This document shows, one piece after another, positions 8,920 to 18,000 of a stretch of 64,000 nucleotides of DNA. Position 1 is the stretch's first letter, and every line of letters starts with the position of its first letter. The stretch is from an uncultured Saprospiraceae bacterium (GTDB lineage Bacteria; Bacteroidota; Bacteroidia; Chitinophagales; Saprospiraceae), in contig CALCSX010000173.1 of NCBI GenBank assembly GCA_937894165.1, positions 1-64,000 on the forward strand, given 5' to 3'. A program made the position numbers and the translations under genes. The notes under the pieces are model-generated. The model did not search any database. It saw only the letters and a list, made by a program, of their open reading frames with translations, and was not told where the DNA came from.

Positions 8920-11900
8920 TTATTCAGCCTTACCTTTCACCATATTTATTTCATAACCTTCAATAACGTCCCCAACTTTCAGGTCGTTGAAGTTTTTGAT
9001 ATTTAAACCACACTCCATACCACCTCTAACTTCTTTCACATCATCCTTGTAACGTTTCAATGAAGCTAATTCTCCAACTACTCCCTCTTTCGTAGGATAA
9101 ATAACGATTCCATCACGGATAACTCGTACGTAAGAGTTTCTCAATATTTTACCTTCATCGACTAAGCAACCTGCAATAGTTCCCACTTTAGAAATCTTGA
9201 ATACTTCACGTACAGATAACTGCCCGATAATTTTCTCCTCCTTCGTAGGTTCAAGCATACCCTCGATAGCCAATTTAATCTCTTCGATTGCTTGGTAAAT
9301 AATACTGTAAGTTTTAATCTGTACGCCTTCTTTTTCTGCCAGTTGTCTAGCATTCGAAGATGGTCGAACTTGGAAACCTACTATGATAGCATCCGATGCT
9401 GAGGCCAAAAGAATATCAGATTCGATTATTTGACCTACTGCCTTGTGGATAACATTCACCTGTACTTTCTCGATTGATAATTTCATTAAAGCATCTGATA
9501 ATGCCTCGATGGAACCATCCACGTCACCTTTCACGATAAGGTTAAGTTCTTTAAATGTACCCAAAGCCAATCGTCGTCCGATTTCATCTAGGGATATTCG
9601 TTTAGAAGCTCTGTTAGCCTGCTCTCGCATAATCTGGCCACGCTTAGCAGCTATTGCTCTTGCATCTGAATCGCTCGCCATTATCTTAAACAACTCTCCT
9701 GCCTGAGGCGCTCCGCTTAAGCCTAGAATCAAAACCGGTGTTGCAGGACCTGCTTCAGTCACCCGCATTCCTCTTTCGTTAAACATAGCTTTGACCTTAC
9801 CGCTTGTCTCACCCACTAACATGGCATCGCCTATTTTCAATGTACCATTCTGTACCAATGCCTTCGCTACATAACCCCTGCCTTTATCCAAAGAAGCTTC
9901 AAGAATAGTACCTATCGCACCTCTCTTTGGATTAGCCTTAAGGTCTAATATCTCAGCTTCAAGCAATATTTTCTCAAGTAATAACTCAATATTTAAGCCA
10001 TCTTTAGCAGAAATATCCTGCGACTGGTATTTTCCACCCCACTCTTCCACCAATAAGTTCATAGCAGCAAGTTCCTGCTTAATTCTATTCGGATCTGCTC
10101 CTTCTTTATCTATTTTGTTAATAGCGAATATCATAGGCACTCCCGCAGCTTGCGCATGAGAGATCGCCTCCTTCGTCTGTGGCATTATATTATCATCTGC
10201 CGCAATAATTATTATAGCTACATCCGTCACCTTCGCACCCCTGGCTCTCATCGCAGTAAATGCTTCGTGACCCGGTGTATCTAAAAACGTGATTTTCTTG
10301 TGATCAGGACCTACAATAACTTCATAAGCTCCAATATGCTGGGTAATTCCACCCGCCTCACCGGTAGCTACACTCGCCTTTCTGATAAAATCCAATAAAG
10401 ATGTCTTACCGTGATCCACGTGTCCCATTACAGTTACTATCGGTGCTCTTTCAACCAATGTTGATGGATCGTCCGGTTCCTCTTCTTCTAAAAGGTCAGC
10501 CTGGTCTTCAGCACTGACAAATTTTACTTCTTTATCAAATTCAGAAGCTATTAACTCAATAATTTCAGCATCCAATCGCTGGTTGATCGAAACAATTACT
10601 CCTAAATTCATACAAGTCATGATAACTTGTGAGGAGTTTATATTCAATAAGCTGGCCAACTCAGAAACTGTGATAAATTCAGTCAATTCTATTATCTGAT
10701 CATCCTCTAAATTATCAGCTGCTTCCTGCTTTTCTCGGTGCTTCTCTCTATTATCTTTTCTTAGTTTAGACCTCTTGCTCTTTCCTCCACCGGAAAGTCT
10801 GGCCATCGTAGCCTTGATTTGTTCTTCGATCTCTTTTTGACTAACTTCTTGTTTGTCCGTTTCACCGGGCTTCTTAGCTGTTTTACCACCGGTGGCAGCA
10901 GGTCTTTGAGGTCCTCCCCTTCGATCACCACCGCCTTGCTGGGTAGTATCACCCGGACGGTTAGTAACAACAGTGACTTTTTTACGCTTGCGCTTCTTCC
11001 GTGCATCGTCAATCTTGCTTGCATCAGTCTTTTCTGAAGGCTTGACATTCTCAGCTTTTGCAGATGTGTCGACAGGCTTTTTCTTCTTCCCGCCCATAGC
11101 GGAAGCATCAATCTTGCCCAATATACTCAAACCCTTCAATTGAGGGACTTTAGTTACATGGACATTATCAACTTCTTCTTCAGCTTTTGGAGCTTCCTCT
11201 TTTATAACTTCCGGCTTCTCTGTTATTTCCGGCTTATTCTTTGAACCTTCATCAGAGGTTTCCTTTTTTGTTTCTGTCTCTTTAGCTTCGCTTTCTTTAG
11301 CGGAAACATCTTCTTGTTTAGGTTCAGCCTTCTTAGGTCGCTTGGGCGACAAGTCAATTTTACCGACTATTTTTAAACCCGGCGTATTCGACTTGACCTT
11401 TTCCTTCGCCTCTTCATCTACTTTTTCTTCTTTTACAGATTTGTCTACCTCCGGAGTTTCAGGTTCAGTGGTTTTTTCCTCAGCAACCTCTTCCTTTTTA
11501 GTTTCTGGAGTAATTTGTTCCGATTCAACTTCATCTTGTTTTTCGGCCGAAGTGCTATCGACAACAGTTTCCTCGGTAGGAGAAACTTCTTCTTCTTTTT
11601 CCTTGACGACTGACTCTTCAGATGCCTTTTTAGATTTCGCTTTTAAAAGTTCTTCTAATGCAGAACGTTTTTTATCGGGCTGTGGAGAGGTTTCCTTCTT
11701 CGCCTCTTCAGTTTCAGAATGAGATCGAGATGATCCGATTACGATCTGGTCAGCCTTTTCTTTAACAGCAAGGGAGCCCTTGAACTCCATTAGGAGCACA
11801 GTATACATATCCTCTGTAACAGTAAAGTTGGGCTTGTTTTCGACTTCGAATCCTTTAGAACTTAGATGGTCTACAATACTTGACAAACCAACATTCAGTT

Positions 11901-11931
11901 CCTTAGCAACTTTAATTAATTTTCTACTCAT
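8920..11931 (-). CDS. infB: Translation initiation factor IF-2
   Basis: A 1003-residue GTPase that brings initiator tRNA to the 30S subunit. In order: an N-terminal IF2_N domain (residues 1-55, [22 protein letters not shown]); a long low-complexity Lys/Glu/Pro-rich linker to about residue 420; a second IF2_N-like segment ([11 protein letters not shown]); then the GTPase with G1 [15 protein letters not shown]3 DTPGHEAF and G4 NKID; and domains II, III and IV. The charged linker is typical of long bacteroidotal IF-2 forms. The gene ends the rimP-nusA-infB operon, 87 bp after nusA. The overlapping opposite-strand open frames come from the biased linker composition and are not genes. Confidence 0.98.
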   Translation of the reverse strand: MSRKLIKVAKELNVGLSSIVDHLSSKGFEVENKPNFTVTEDMYTVLLMEFKGSLAVKEKADQIVIGSSRSHSETEEAKKETSPQPDKKRSALEELLKAKSKKASEESVVKEKEEEVSPTEETVVDSTSAEKQDEVESEQITPETKKEEVAEEKTTEPETPEVDKSVKEEKVDEEAKEKVKSNTPGLKIVGKIDLSPKRPKKAEPKQEDVSAKESEAKETETKKETSDEGSKNKPEITEKPEVIKEEAPKAEEEVDNVHVTKVPQLKGLSILGKIDASAMGGKKKKPVDTSAKAENVKPSEKTDASKIDDARKKRKRKKVTVVTNRPGDTTQQGGGDRRGGPQRPAATGGKTAKKPGETDKQEVSQKEIEEQIKATMARLSGGGKSKRSKLRKDNREKHREKQEAADNLEDDQIIELTEFITVSELASLLNINSSQVIMTCMNLGVIVSINQRLDAEIIELIASEFDKEVKFVSAEDQADLLEEEEPDDPSTLVERAPIVTVMGHVDHGKTSLLDFIRKASVATGEAGGITQHIGAYEVIVGPDHKKITFLDTPGHEAFTAMRARGAKVTDVAIIIIAADDNIMPQTKEAISHAQAAGVPMIFAINKIDKEGADPNRIKQELAAMNLLVEEWGGKYQSQDISAKDGLNIELLLEKILLEAEILDLKANPKRGAIGTILEASLDKGRGYVAKALVQNGTLKIGDAMLVGETSGKVKAMFNERGMRVTEAGPATPVLILGLSGAPQAGELFKIMASDSDARAIAAKRGQIMREQANRASKRISLDEIGRRLALGTFKELNLIVKGDVDGSIEALSDALMKLSIEKVQVNVIHKAVGQIIESDILLASASDAIIVGFQVRPSSNARQLAEKEGVQIKTYSIIYQAIEEIKLAIEGMLEPTKEEKIIGQLSVREVFKISKVGTIAGCLVDEGKILRNSYVRVIRDGIVIYPTKEGVVGELASLKRYKDDVKEVRGGMECGLNIKNFNDLKVGDVIEGYEINMVKGKAE

Positions 11932-12018
11932 TCTAATTTTTTTCCTATTGAAGGAATTTAATCCTCCTCAACTTAATATATAACATTTACTTATTAACAA
12001 CTTAATTTAAAGAAGATA

Positions 12019-13266
12019 TTATTCTTCTTCCTCAAATTCAGCTGCTAAAATTTCTAACACATTCTTAATGGTTTCCACTTCCAAGTCCGTTCTTCTTTCT
12101 AACTCCTCTACTGAAAGTCTCAACACACTTTTCGCAGTATCACAGCCAATTCCTTCCAATTGCTTGATTACCCACTCATCAATTTCATCTCTGAATTCGA
12201 TCAAATCAACATCCTCGACATCATAAACATTTTGTTGTCCTTCAGTCTGCACATTGATCTCATAGCCTGTCAATCTGGAAGCCAATTTTATATTCGACCC
12301 ACCCTTACCAATAGCGAGGGATACCTGATCGGATGGCAAATAGACCATTGCTCTTTTCCTTTCCTCATCAATGGCTACACTCGACACTTTCGCAGGAGTG
12401 AGCGATCTTTGAATATACAAAACAATATTAGTCGTATAGTTGACAATATCTATATTTTCATTTCTCAACTCACGAACTATACCATGAATTCTCGAACCTT
12501 TCATACCCACACATGCTCCCACGGGATCAACTCTATCATCGTATGATTCAACAGCTACTTTAGCTCTGTCACCCGGAATTCTTTCAATATGCTTAATGGT
12601 TATTAAACCATCTTCTATCTCAGGAACTTCCTGCTCCATTAATTTCTCCAAAAATAAAGGACTCGTACGAGAAATAGAAACAATTGGATTATTATTTACC
12701 ATTTCTACATTCGTAATAACAGCTTTAACCAATTCGCCTTTTCTGTAATGATCACCTCTGATCATCTCTAATCTTGGGAGAATCAATTCATTTCCGGTGG
12801 CATCATCAAGAACCAATAATTCTCTTTTCAAAACCTGATGTACTTCACAAATAACCAAATCTCCAACTCTGTCTACATATCTTTTGTAAACCTCATCCTT
12901 CTCCAATTCCATCAAACGTGACATCAATGTCTGACGAGCAGCCATAATTGACCTTCTTCCGAACTCTTCTAACTCCAACTTCTGATAACACTCATCTCCT
13001 ATCTCATTGTCCTCATCAATCATCTGTGCCTCGCTATAAGATATCTGGCTTCTATCATCCGTAACCTCTCCATCGGATACCACCATACGCTTCCTCCAAA
13101 GTTCCAAATCTCCCTTCTGAGTATTTACTATTACTTCGAAATTCTCGTCTGTACCGTATTTCTTTCTGATCAATGTCAAAAATACATCTTCCAATACCCT
13201 AACTGTCGTAGGACGATCAATGTTTCTGCTGTCTTTAAAGTCTGAAAAAATTTCAACCAGATTCAT
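12019..13266 (-). CDS. nusA: Transcription termination/antitermination factor NusA
   Basis: 415 residues: an N-terminal RNA-polymerase-binding domain (1-125), an S1 domain (about 130-200, VGDLVICEVHQVLKRELLVL), then two KH domains (VGACVGMKGSRIHGIVREL and SLAIGKGGSNIKLASRLTGYEINV), and a short acidic tail. It lacks the two C-terminal acidic repeats of the longer E. coli protein (495 residues), as is common outside the proteobacteria. It binds RNAP and nascent RNA to control pausing, termination and rRNA antitermination. It lies 18 bp after rimP and 87 bp before infB, the conserved operon order. A terminator-like hairpin in the operon leader is a plausible point of control. Confidence 0.98.
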   Translation of the reverse strand: MNLVEIFSDFKDSRNIDRPTTVRVLEDVFLTLIRKKYGTDENFEVIVNTQKGDLELWRKRMVVSDGEVTDDRSQISYSEAQMIDEDNEIGDECYQKLELEEFGRRSIMAARQTLMSRLMELEKDEVYKRYVDRVGDLVICEVHQVLKRELLVLDDATGNELILPRLEMIRGDHYRKGELVKAVITNVEMVNNNPIVSISRTSPLFLEKLMEQEVPEIEDGLITIKHIERIPGDRAKVAVESYDDRVDPVGACVGMKGSRIHGIVRELRNENIDIVNYTTNIVLYIQRSLTPAKVSSVAIDEERKRAMVYLPSDQVSLAIGKGGSNIKLASRLTGYEINVQTEGQQNVYDVEDVDLIEFRDEIDEWVIKQLEGIGCDTAKSVLRLSVEELERRTDLEVETIKNVLEILAAEFEEEE

Positions 13267-13284
13267 ATTCTGTTATATTAATAC

Positions 13285-13755
13285 TTAAAATTCAATTTTT
13301 ATAATAGCTCTTTTGATATCCTCAAAGGGTATCTCATGCTTCACAATTACTTTCTTCTTTTTTTTGCCTTCTTTTTCCACTACTTCATTCTCAAAAATGA
13401 CGTTTTCACCTTCCACAGCTATTAATTTTGCTTCTAACTTCGCATCATTGCTATTCCGCAAAATTTCAAAATTACGACCGATATTCTTCGCATATTGCCG
13501 CAACATCACCAATGGTCTTGAAATCCCCGGAGATGATACATCCAAAGTATAGGCCTCGCCCAAAACCTTGCTTTCATCCAAATAACTCTCTATGCACCGT
13601 GAAACTTTGCGACATTTCAAAAAAGTAACACCCTCATCAGCATCCATGAAGACCTCTACCTTATGACCCTTTATAGAAATATCGACGATATAACAATCGA
13701 CCAATTCCTCCTTTTCTATAGCTTCTTCAGCTAATTCTCTAATCTTTATTTCCAT
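13285..13755 (-). CDS. rimP: Ribosome maturation factor RimP
   Basis: 156 residues, first gene of the rimP-nusA-infB operon. The N-terminal domain carries the family's YIVDISIKGHKVEVFMDADEG and CRKVSRCIESYLDE. It is followed by the LDVSSPGISRPL motif (about residues 80-90) and a C-terminal SH3-like barrel with a Lys-rich loop (EKEGKKKKKVIVKHEIPF). RimP binds S12 and helps assemble the 30S subunit. The ATG at 13755 is preceded by about 70 nt of leader that contains a terminator-like hairpin, downstream of a strong promoter match at 13830-13859. Confidence 0.95.
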   Translation of the reverse strand: MEIKIRELAEEAIEKEELVDCYIVDISIKGHKVEVFMDADEGVTFLKCRKVSRCIESYLDESKVLGEAYTLDVSSPGISRPLVMLRQYAKNIGRNFEILRNSNDAKLEAKLIAVEGENVIFENEVVEKEGKKKKKVIVKHEIPFEDIKRAIIKIEF

Positions 13756-13778
13756 AAAATAGTTCCATTGTGGCCAAG

Positions 13779-13803
13779 AAAAAAGGGAACCTTTAAAGTT
13801 CCC
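13779..13803 (-). terminator. Terminator-like hairpin in the rimP-nusA-infB leader (candidate attenuator)
   Basis: On the minus strand GGGAAC (13803-13798) and GTTCCC (13790-13785) form a 6-bp GC-rich stem with a 7-nt loop, followed directly by six Ts (13784-13779): the form of an intrinsic terminator. It sits after the predicted promoter (13830-13859) and 24 bp before the rimP ATG, and no minus-strand gene lies upstream that it could serve. The placement suggests transcription attenuation of the operon that encodes NusA. The alternative pairing that would allow read-through was not identified. Confidence 0.6.
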
Positions 13804-13829
13804 TCTATCAAGAGATATACAATTTGTCG

Positions 13830-13859
13830 CAAAGATAACACTTTTTAAAGATTTATCAA
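13830..13859 (-). promoter_or_regulatory. Bacteroidota-type promoter of rimP-nusA-infB
   Basis: On the minus strand TTG (13859-13857), a spacer of exactly 19 bases, and TATCTTTG (13837-13830) match the Bacteroidota primary sigma consensus TTG-N17-23-TAnnTTTG. The predicted start site is near 13823, giving a leader of about 70 nt. The divergent mqnC gene begins about 120 bp away. Confidence 0.72.
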
Positions 13860-13919
13860 CAGTTTTGACTTAATTTAGTTATATATTTAGGTTTTATACT
13901 TAGAAAATAAAGTTTCTCA

Positions 13920-13927
13920 TATTTTTG
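13920..13927 (+). promoter_or_regulatory. Possible -7 element for mqnC
   Basis: TATTTTTG fits TAnnTTTG, 49 bp before the mqnC ATG. There is no TTG at the 19-base spacing seen in the other promoters here, so this is a weak call. Confidence 0.3.
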
Positions 13928-13976
13928 CCGCTCCAAATGGAGTCAAAGTTGTGAAAAGCTTGAAAATAATAATGTA

Positions 13977-15119
13977 ATGAAGTGTAGTGAGATTTTGGGA
14001 AGAGCCCTGAAAAAAGATTTTTTGACTGTAGAGGAGGGTCAATTCCTATTTGAGAATGCCTCCACAGCCGAGTTGATGTACGTGGCCAATAAACTTAGAC
14101 TTGAAAAACATCCGGACAACATCGTCACCTGGATTATTGACCGAAATTCCAACACCACCAACGTCTGTGTGGCCAATTGTAAGTTTTGCAATTTCTTTAG
14201 AAGACCCGGACACGAGGAATCTTACATAACCTCAATAGAAGAATACAAAGTCAAAATTGAAGAGACCTTTGCCTACGGTGGGGAACAACTTCTCCTGCAA
14301 GGTGGACACCATCCCGATTTAGGCTTGGATTACTATGCGCAACTATTCAGTGAATTAAAAACACTGTATCCAAATCTAAAATTGCATGCGCTAGGTCCAC
14401 CGGAAATAGCTCATATTGCTAAAATCGGAAAACATTCCCATCATCACGTCCTCAAAACTCTAAAAGAAGCCGGACTCGACTCACTTCCCGGCGCAGGGGC
14501 AGAGATTCTAGATGATCAGGTTCGCAGATTAATCTCCAAAGGCAAATGCGGTTCTCAGGAATGGCTGGACATAATGCATGAAGCGCACAAGTTAGAACTG
14601 ACCACCTCTGCTACAATGATGTTCGGCCACATCGAAACTAATAAACAGCGTTTCGAACATCTCGTAAAAATCAGGGAAGTTCAGAGTAAAAAACCGGTTA
14701 ATTCAGTAGGATTTTTAAGTTTTATTCCCTGGCCATTTCAAGACGAGGATACATTGCTGAAAAAATTAAAGCGCGCCAGAAATAATGTCACCGGGGATGA
14801 ATACATAAGGATGATTGCTATGAGCAGAATTATGTTACCTAATATTCAAAATATTCAGGCTTCATGGCTGACGGTGGGGAAGACTGTAGCACAGATTTGC
14901 TTGCATTCCGGCGCAAATGACTTTGGATCTATAATGATTGAAGAAAATGTCGTATCAGCTGCAGGAGCACCTTTCAGATTTACCGCCAATGGCATTCAGG
15001 AGGCTATTAAAGAAGCCGGATTTACCCCAAAACTGAGAAATCAACAATTTCAATACAGAGATTTACCGGAAAATATTAAACAACAAGAATTCGACAGAAA
15101 TAGAATAGTTGTAGATTAA
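13977..15119 (+). CDS. mqnC: Cyclic dehypoxanthinyl futalosine synthase (radical SAM)
   Basis: 380 residues. The radical-SAM cluster motif is TNVCVANCKFC (Cys 64, 68, 71), followed by GGEQLLLQGGHHPDLGLDYY, LHALGPPEIAHIAK and LPGAGAEIL, the signature run of MqnC rather than of its relative MqnE. The enzyme cyclises dehypoxanthine futalosine in the alternative (futalosine) route to menaquinone. Its presence suggests this organism makes menaquinone by that route; the other mqn genes are not in the window. It is divergent from rimP and is followed by an intergenic repeat. The start ATG at 13977 is chosen because it begins the conserved N terminus. Confidence 0.92.
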   Translation: MKCSEILGRALKKDFLTVEEGQFLFENASTAELMYVANKLRLEKHPDNIVTWIIDRNSNTTNVCVANCKFCNFFRRPGHEESYITSIEEYKVKIEETFAYGGEQLLLQGGHHPDLGLDYYAQLFSELKTLYPNLKLHALGPPEIAHIAKIGKHSHHHVLKTLKEAGLDSLPGAGAEILDDQVRRLISKGKCGSQEWLDIMHEAHKLELTTSATMMFGHIETNKQRFEHLVKIREVQSKKPVNSVGFLSFIPWPFQDEDTLLKKLKRARNNVTGDEYIRMIAMSRIMLPNIQNIQASWLTVGKTVAQICLHSGANDFGSIMIEENVVSAAGAPFRFTANGIQEAIKEAGFTPKLRNQQFQYRDLPENIKQQEFDRNRIVVD

Positions 15120-15127
15120 TATTTGGG

Positions 15128-15291
15128 CGTCTCCCTGAGAAACTAAAAGTATCTATTTTATAAATAGAATTCAACTATGTTTCTCAGGGTCGGCGTATTT
15201 CGGAGTTCCGTACTTCCCTTCGGTTCGCACACTGCCTTCCCGGCAGTTCCTACATATGCCTGACGCAAGATCAAATACCGAAGCATGGTAA
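15128..15291. repeat. Intergenic repeat element, copy 1 (family shared with 41889-41981)
   Basis: The mqnC/DUF5606 convergent gap holds a perfect 11-bp inverted repeat, CCCTGAGAAAC (15133-15143) and GTTTCTCAGGG (15179-15189). The second arm runs into CTCAGGGTCG (15183-15192), then 8 bases, then CGGAGTTCCGT (15201-15211). The same 10-mer, 8-base spacer length and 11-mer recur at 41947-41975. The rest includes short GC-rich inverted repeats (TGCCTTCCCGGCA) and no open frame. It looks like a non-coding interspersed repeat, possibly also acting as a bidirectional terminator. Confidence 0.6.
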
Positions 15292-15332
15292 TCTAATAAT
15301 TCAAAATTTCATTTTCGTGAGATAGCGTAAAT

Positions 15333-15788
15333 CTACTCTTCTTCACTTCCTCCATCCTGCACATCAGCATCTTTTTCTTCACTATTACCTTCCTCCTCTT
15401 CACTGAAATCCAACATATTTTGGTCCTTAAGCAAATCGTACCATTTAATAACTTTTCTGATATCCTTATCGCTTACCTTATACTCATCATAATCAGGAAG
15501 TATGGTTTTGAAATAAGTTCTTAAATCAGTTGAACTAGCCTTGGAATCGACCGGCGGATTGTTTTCGTACTCCTCCTTCATTTTCTTAAAAACTTCAAAC
15601 AGAGGTGTAGAATCTTCTATTGTATATATAGCTATCGTTTCCAAAGGTGTAAAATTGTGCTTCCTTGCAGAAGCAAAGTGTACTTTTTTCGAAACCAAAT
15701 CCTCCACCAAAAGGCCATTGTTTCTATTGGCTATCATTCGAAATAGACCCGGTAATCCGGAAACTGCTAATACTGTTTGTAAACTCAT
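15333..15788 (-). CDS. DUF5606 domain-containing protein
   Basis: 151 residues matching a Bacteroidota-restricted uncharacterised family. The N-terminal segment SLQTVLAVSGLPGLFRMIAN...NGLLVEDL is followed by a helical part with TDLRTYFKTILPDYDEYKVSDKDIRKVIKWYDLLK (positions about 86-120) and a Glu/Asp-rich tail of about 25 residues. The first part resembles a small beta-barrel; no catalytic motif is visible. It starts 9 bp after the E1 dehydrogenase gene and is probably co-transcribed with it. No function is known. Confidence 0.78.
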   Translation of the reverse strand: MSLQTVLAVSGLPGLFRMIANRNNGLLVEDLVSKKVHFASARKHNFTPLETIAIYTIEDSTPLFEVFKKMKEEYENNPPVDSKASSTDLRTYFKTILPDYDEYKVSDKDIRKVIKWYDLLKDQNMLDFSEEEEGNSEEKDADVQDGGSEEE

Positions 15789-15797
15789 AATTAAATT

Positions 15798-17771
15798 TTA
15801 ATATGCTAATAATTTTTCAATTTTCTCCTTTAATCTACCCTTCGGCATGTAAATTTCCTCCAGTTTTTTGGCAAAAGGTATGGGCGTATCTAAAGCCGCA
15901 CATCTCATGACAGGTGCATCCAAATGTTCGAATAAATGTTCATTAATATAGGCGCTTATCTCCGCACCTATTCCTGCAAATAGCGAATCTTCATGTAAAA
16001 TTAAGACTCGACCGGATTTCAATACATTTCTTTTGATTCCTTCATAATCAAGTGGAACTAATGTTCGCAAATCAATTATATCAGCACTAATTCCCATTTC
16101 ATCACAAACTTCCTCTGCCCATACCACCCCCATTCCATAAGTAATTATACTGATTTCTTCCCCTACCTTGACCTGTCGTATTTTCCCAAAGGGCACATTG
16201 TAATAACCCTCCGGAACTTCACCACTGATAGCTCTGTATAAAGCTTTATGCTCAAAGTACATCACAGGATTTGGATCCTCAAAAGCAGTTATTAGCAATC
16301 CCTTTGCATCCTCAGGTGTTGACGGATAAACGATTTTCAAACCCGGTACATGGGCAAACCAAGCTTCCGTAGTTTGAGAATGAAAGGGTCCGGCGCCCAC
16401 ATTTCCGCCGCTGGGCATTCGAATCACAACATCTGCATTCTGACCCCAACGATAATATATCTTAGCAAGATTATTTACAATCTGATTGAAACCACAAGTA
16501 ACAAAATCCGAGAATTGCATTTCCACCATTGATTTCATGCCTTTGATACTCAATCCCAATGCCGCCCCTACAATAGCACTTTCGCACAATGGTGTATTTC
16601 TAACCCTGCCGCGACCATATTTCTGAACCATTCCATCGGTAATCTTAAATACACCTCCATACTCTGCTATATCTTGACCCATTAAAATAAGATTGTCCCA
16701 TTTCATCATCGCCTCATTCAATCCATCGCTGATAGCATCTACAAATCTTAAAGATTTCATTTGAATATCCTTCTCCACCTGCTTATAATCGAAGGGTGCA
16801 TAGACGTCCTCTATCTCTTTCTCAATATTTGAATCAATTTCCTCCTCACCGTAAATCTCCTCAATATCCTTATGTATCTGCGCTTTTTGCTCAGCTCTGA
16901 TATAGATTATCTCTTCTTCGGTAAGAATTCCTTCCGATACCAGCCATTGCTCATAGTTACTAATGGGATCCTTCAACGCCCATTCATCCATCAATTCCTT
17001 TGGAACATATTTAGTTCCCGAAGCTTCCTCATGTCCTCTCATTCTGAATGTCATACATTCCAATAGGATGGGCTCAGGATTCTCTCGAATTTCTTCAGCC
17101 AATCTTTTTATAGTACTATATACTTCCAGCAAATTGTTTCCATCGATACAATAGGATCTCATCCCGTAGCCTTTGCCCTTAGAAGTTATATTTTCACAGA
17201 TATATTGTTCATTGGTAGGGGTAGAAAGACCATATCCATTATTTTCAACTAAAAATATGACCGGCAATTTCCAAACTGCCGCCACATTTAAAGCCTCATG
17301 AAACTCTCCTTGACTTGTGCCGCCCTCTCCCGTAAAAGCAAGAGATATTTTCTTTTCACCTTTCAATTTATTAGCTAGCGCTACCCCACCTGCCAAAGAC
17401 AGTTGAGGCCCCAGGTGTGAAATCATCCCTACCACATTGAAATCCATACTACCGAAGTGGAAAGACCTCTCTCTGCCTTTTGAAAAACCATTCGCCTTCC
17501 CTTGCCACTGACTAAACAACCTTGTCAATGGAAATTTACGAGTAGTAAAAATGCCCAGGTTTCTATGCATACTAAAGATAACCTCATCCGGATCCAAAGC
17601 TAAGCCCACCCCAACAGAAATCGCCTCCTGCCCTATGCCTGAAAACCATTTAGATATACGACCTTGTCTGAGCAAAATCAGCATTTTCTCTTCAATCAGT
17701 CGCGGATATATGATTTGGGAGTAAAAATCTTTTAATTGTTGATCACTATAATCTGATCTGTTAAAATTCAT
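15798..17771 (-). CDS. 2-oxoacid dehydrogenase E1, fused alpha and beta subunits
   Basis: About 657 residues from the ATG at 17771; a TTG 12 bp further out is less likely. Residues 1-320 are the TPP-binding alpha half (LRQGRISKWFSGIGQEAISVG, then FTGEGGTSQGEFHEALNVAA with VENNGYGLSTP), and about 335-657 the beta half (GQDIAEYGGVFKITDGM, RMPSGGNVGAGPFHSQ, LEEIYMPKGRL). The two are separate chains in most bacteria. It decarboxylates a 2-oxoacid and passes the acyl group to a lipoyl E2. Sequence features fit the branched-chain/acetoin-type E1 better than pyruvate E1, but the substrate is not certain. No E2 or E3 gene is in the window. Confidence 0.9.
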   Translation of the reverse strand: MNFNRSDYSDQQLKDFYSQIIYPRLIEEKMLILLRQGRISKWFSGIGQEAISVGVGLALDPDEVIFSMHRNLGIFTTRKFPLTRLFSQWQGKANGFSKGRERSFHFGSMDFNVVGMISHLGPQLSLAGGVALANKLKGEKKISLAFTGEGGTSQGEFHEALNVAAVWKLPVIFLVENNGYGLSTPTNEQYICENITSKGKGYGMRSYCIDGNNLLEVYSTIKRLAEEIRENPEPILLECMTFRMRGHEEASGTKYVPKELMDEWALKDPISNYEQWLVSEGILTEEEIIYIRAEQKAQIHKDIEEIYGEEEIDSNIEKEIEDVYAPFDYKQVEKDIQMKSLRFVDAISDGLNEAMMKWDNLILMGQDIAEYGGVFKITDGMVQKYGRGRVRNTPLCESAIVGAALGLSIKGMKSMVEMQFSDFVTCGFNQIVNNLAKIYYRWGQNADVVIRMPSGGNVGAGPFHSQTTEAWFAHVPGLKIVYPSTPEDAKGLLITAFEDPNPVMYFEHKALYRAISGEVPEGYYNVPFGKIRQVKVGEEISIITYGMGVVWAEEVCDEMGISADIIDLRTLVPLDYEGIKRNVLKSGRVLILHEDSLFAGIGAEISAYINEHLFEHLDAPVMRCAALDTPIPFAKKLEEIYMPKGRLKEKIEKLLAY

Positions 17772-18000
17772 TGGTATTTTCAATTAGTCTGCAAATATCT
17801 AATTTTATTCTCATTTATATAATAAACCTTCTAAAATTCAATCTCCTTTATAAAACTACAGAACTATTCTGAAACTTAGATGCTTCGAAATTGGATAATA
17901 AGGCTATTTGAAATTCATAAATCAATTAAGATTCCTCCATACTAAAGTCTACAGCACAAAGAAATTAATTCCAAGTCATTGGTAATCAGAAAAAATCTCT

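Noticed and set aside
11342..11722. 126-residue open frame on the plus strand opposite infB
   Set aside because: It lies wholly across the Lys/Glu-rich linker of IF-2, and its Ser/Thr/Phe bias is the mirror of that composition. It has no domain or promoter.
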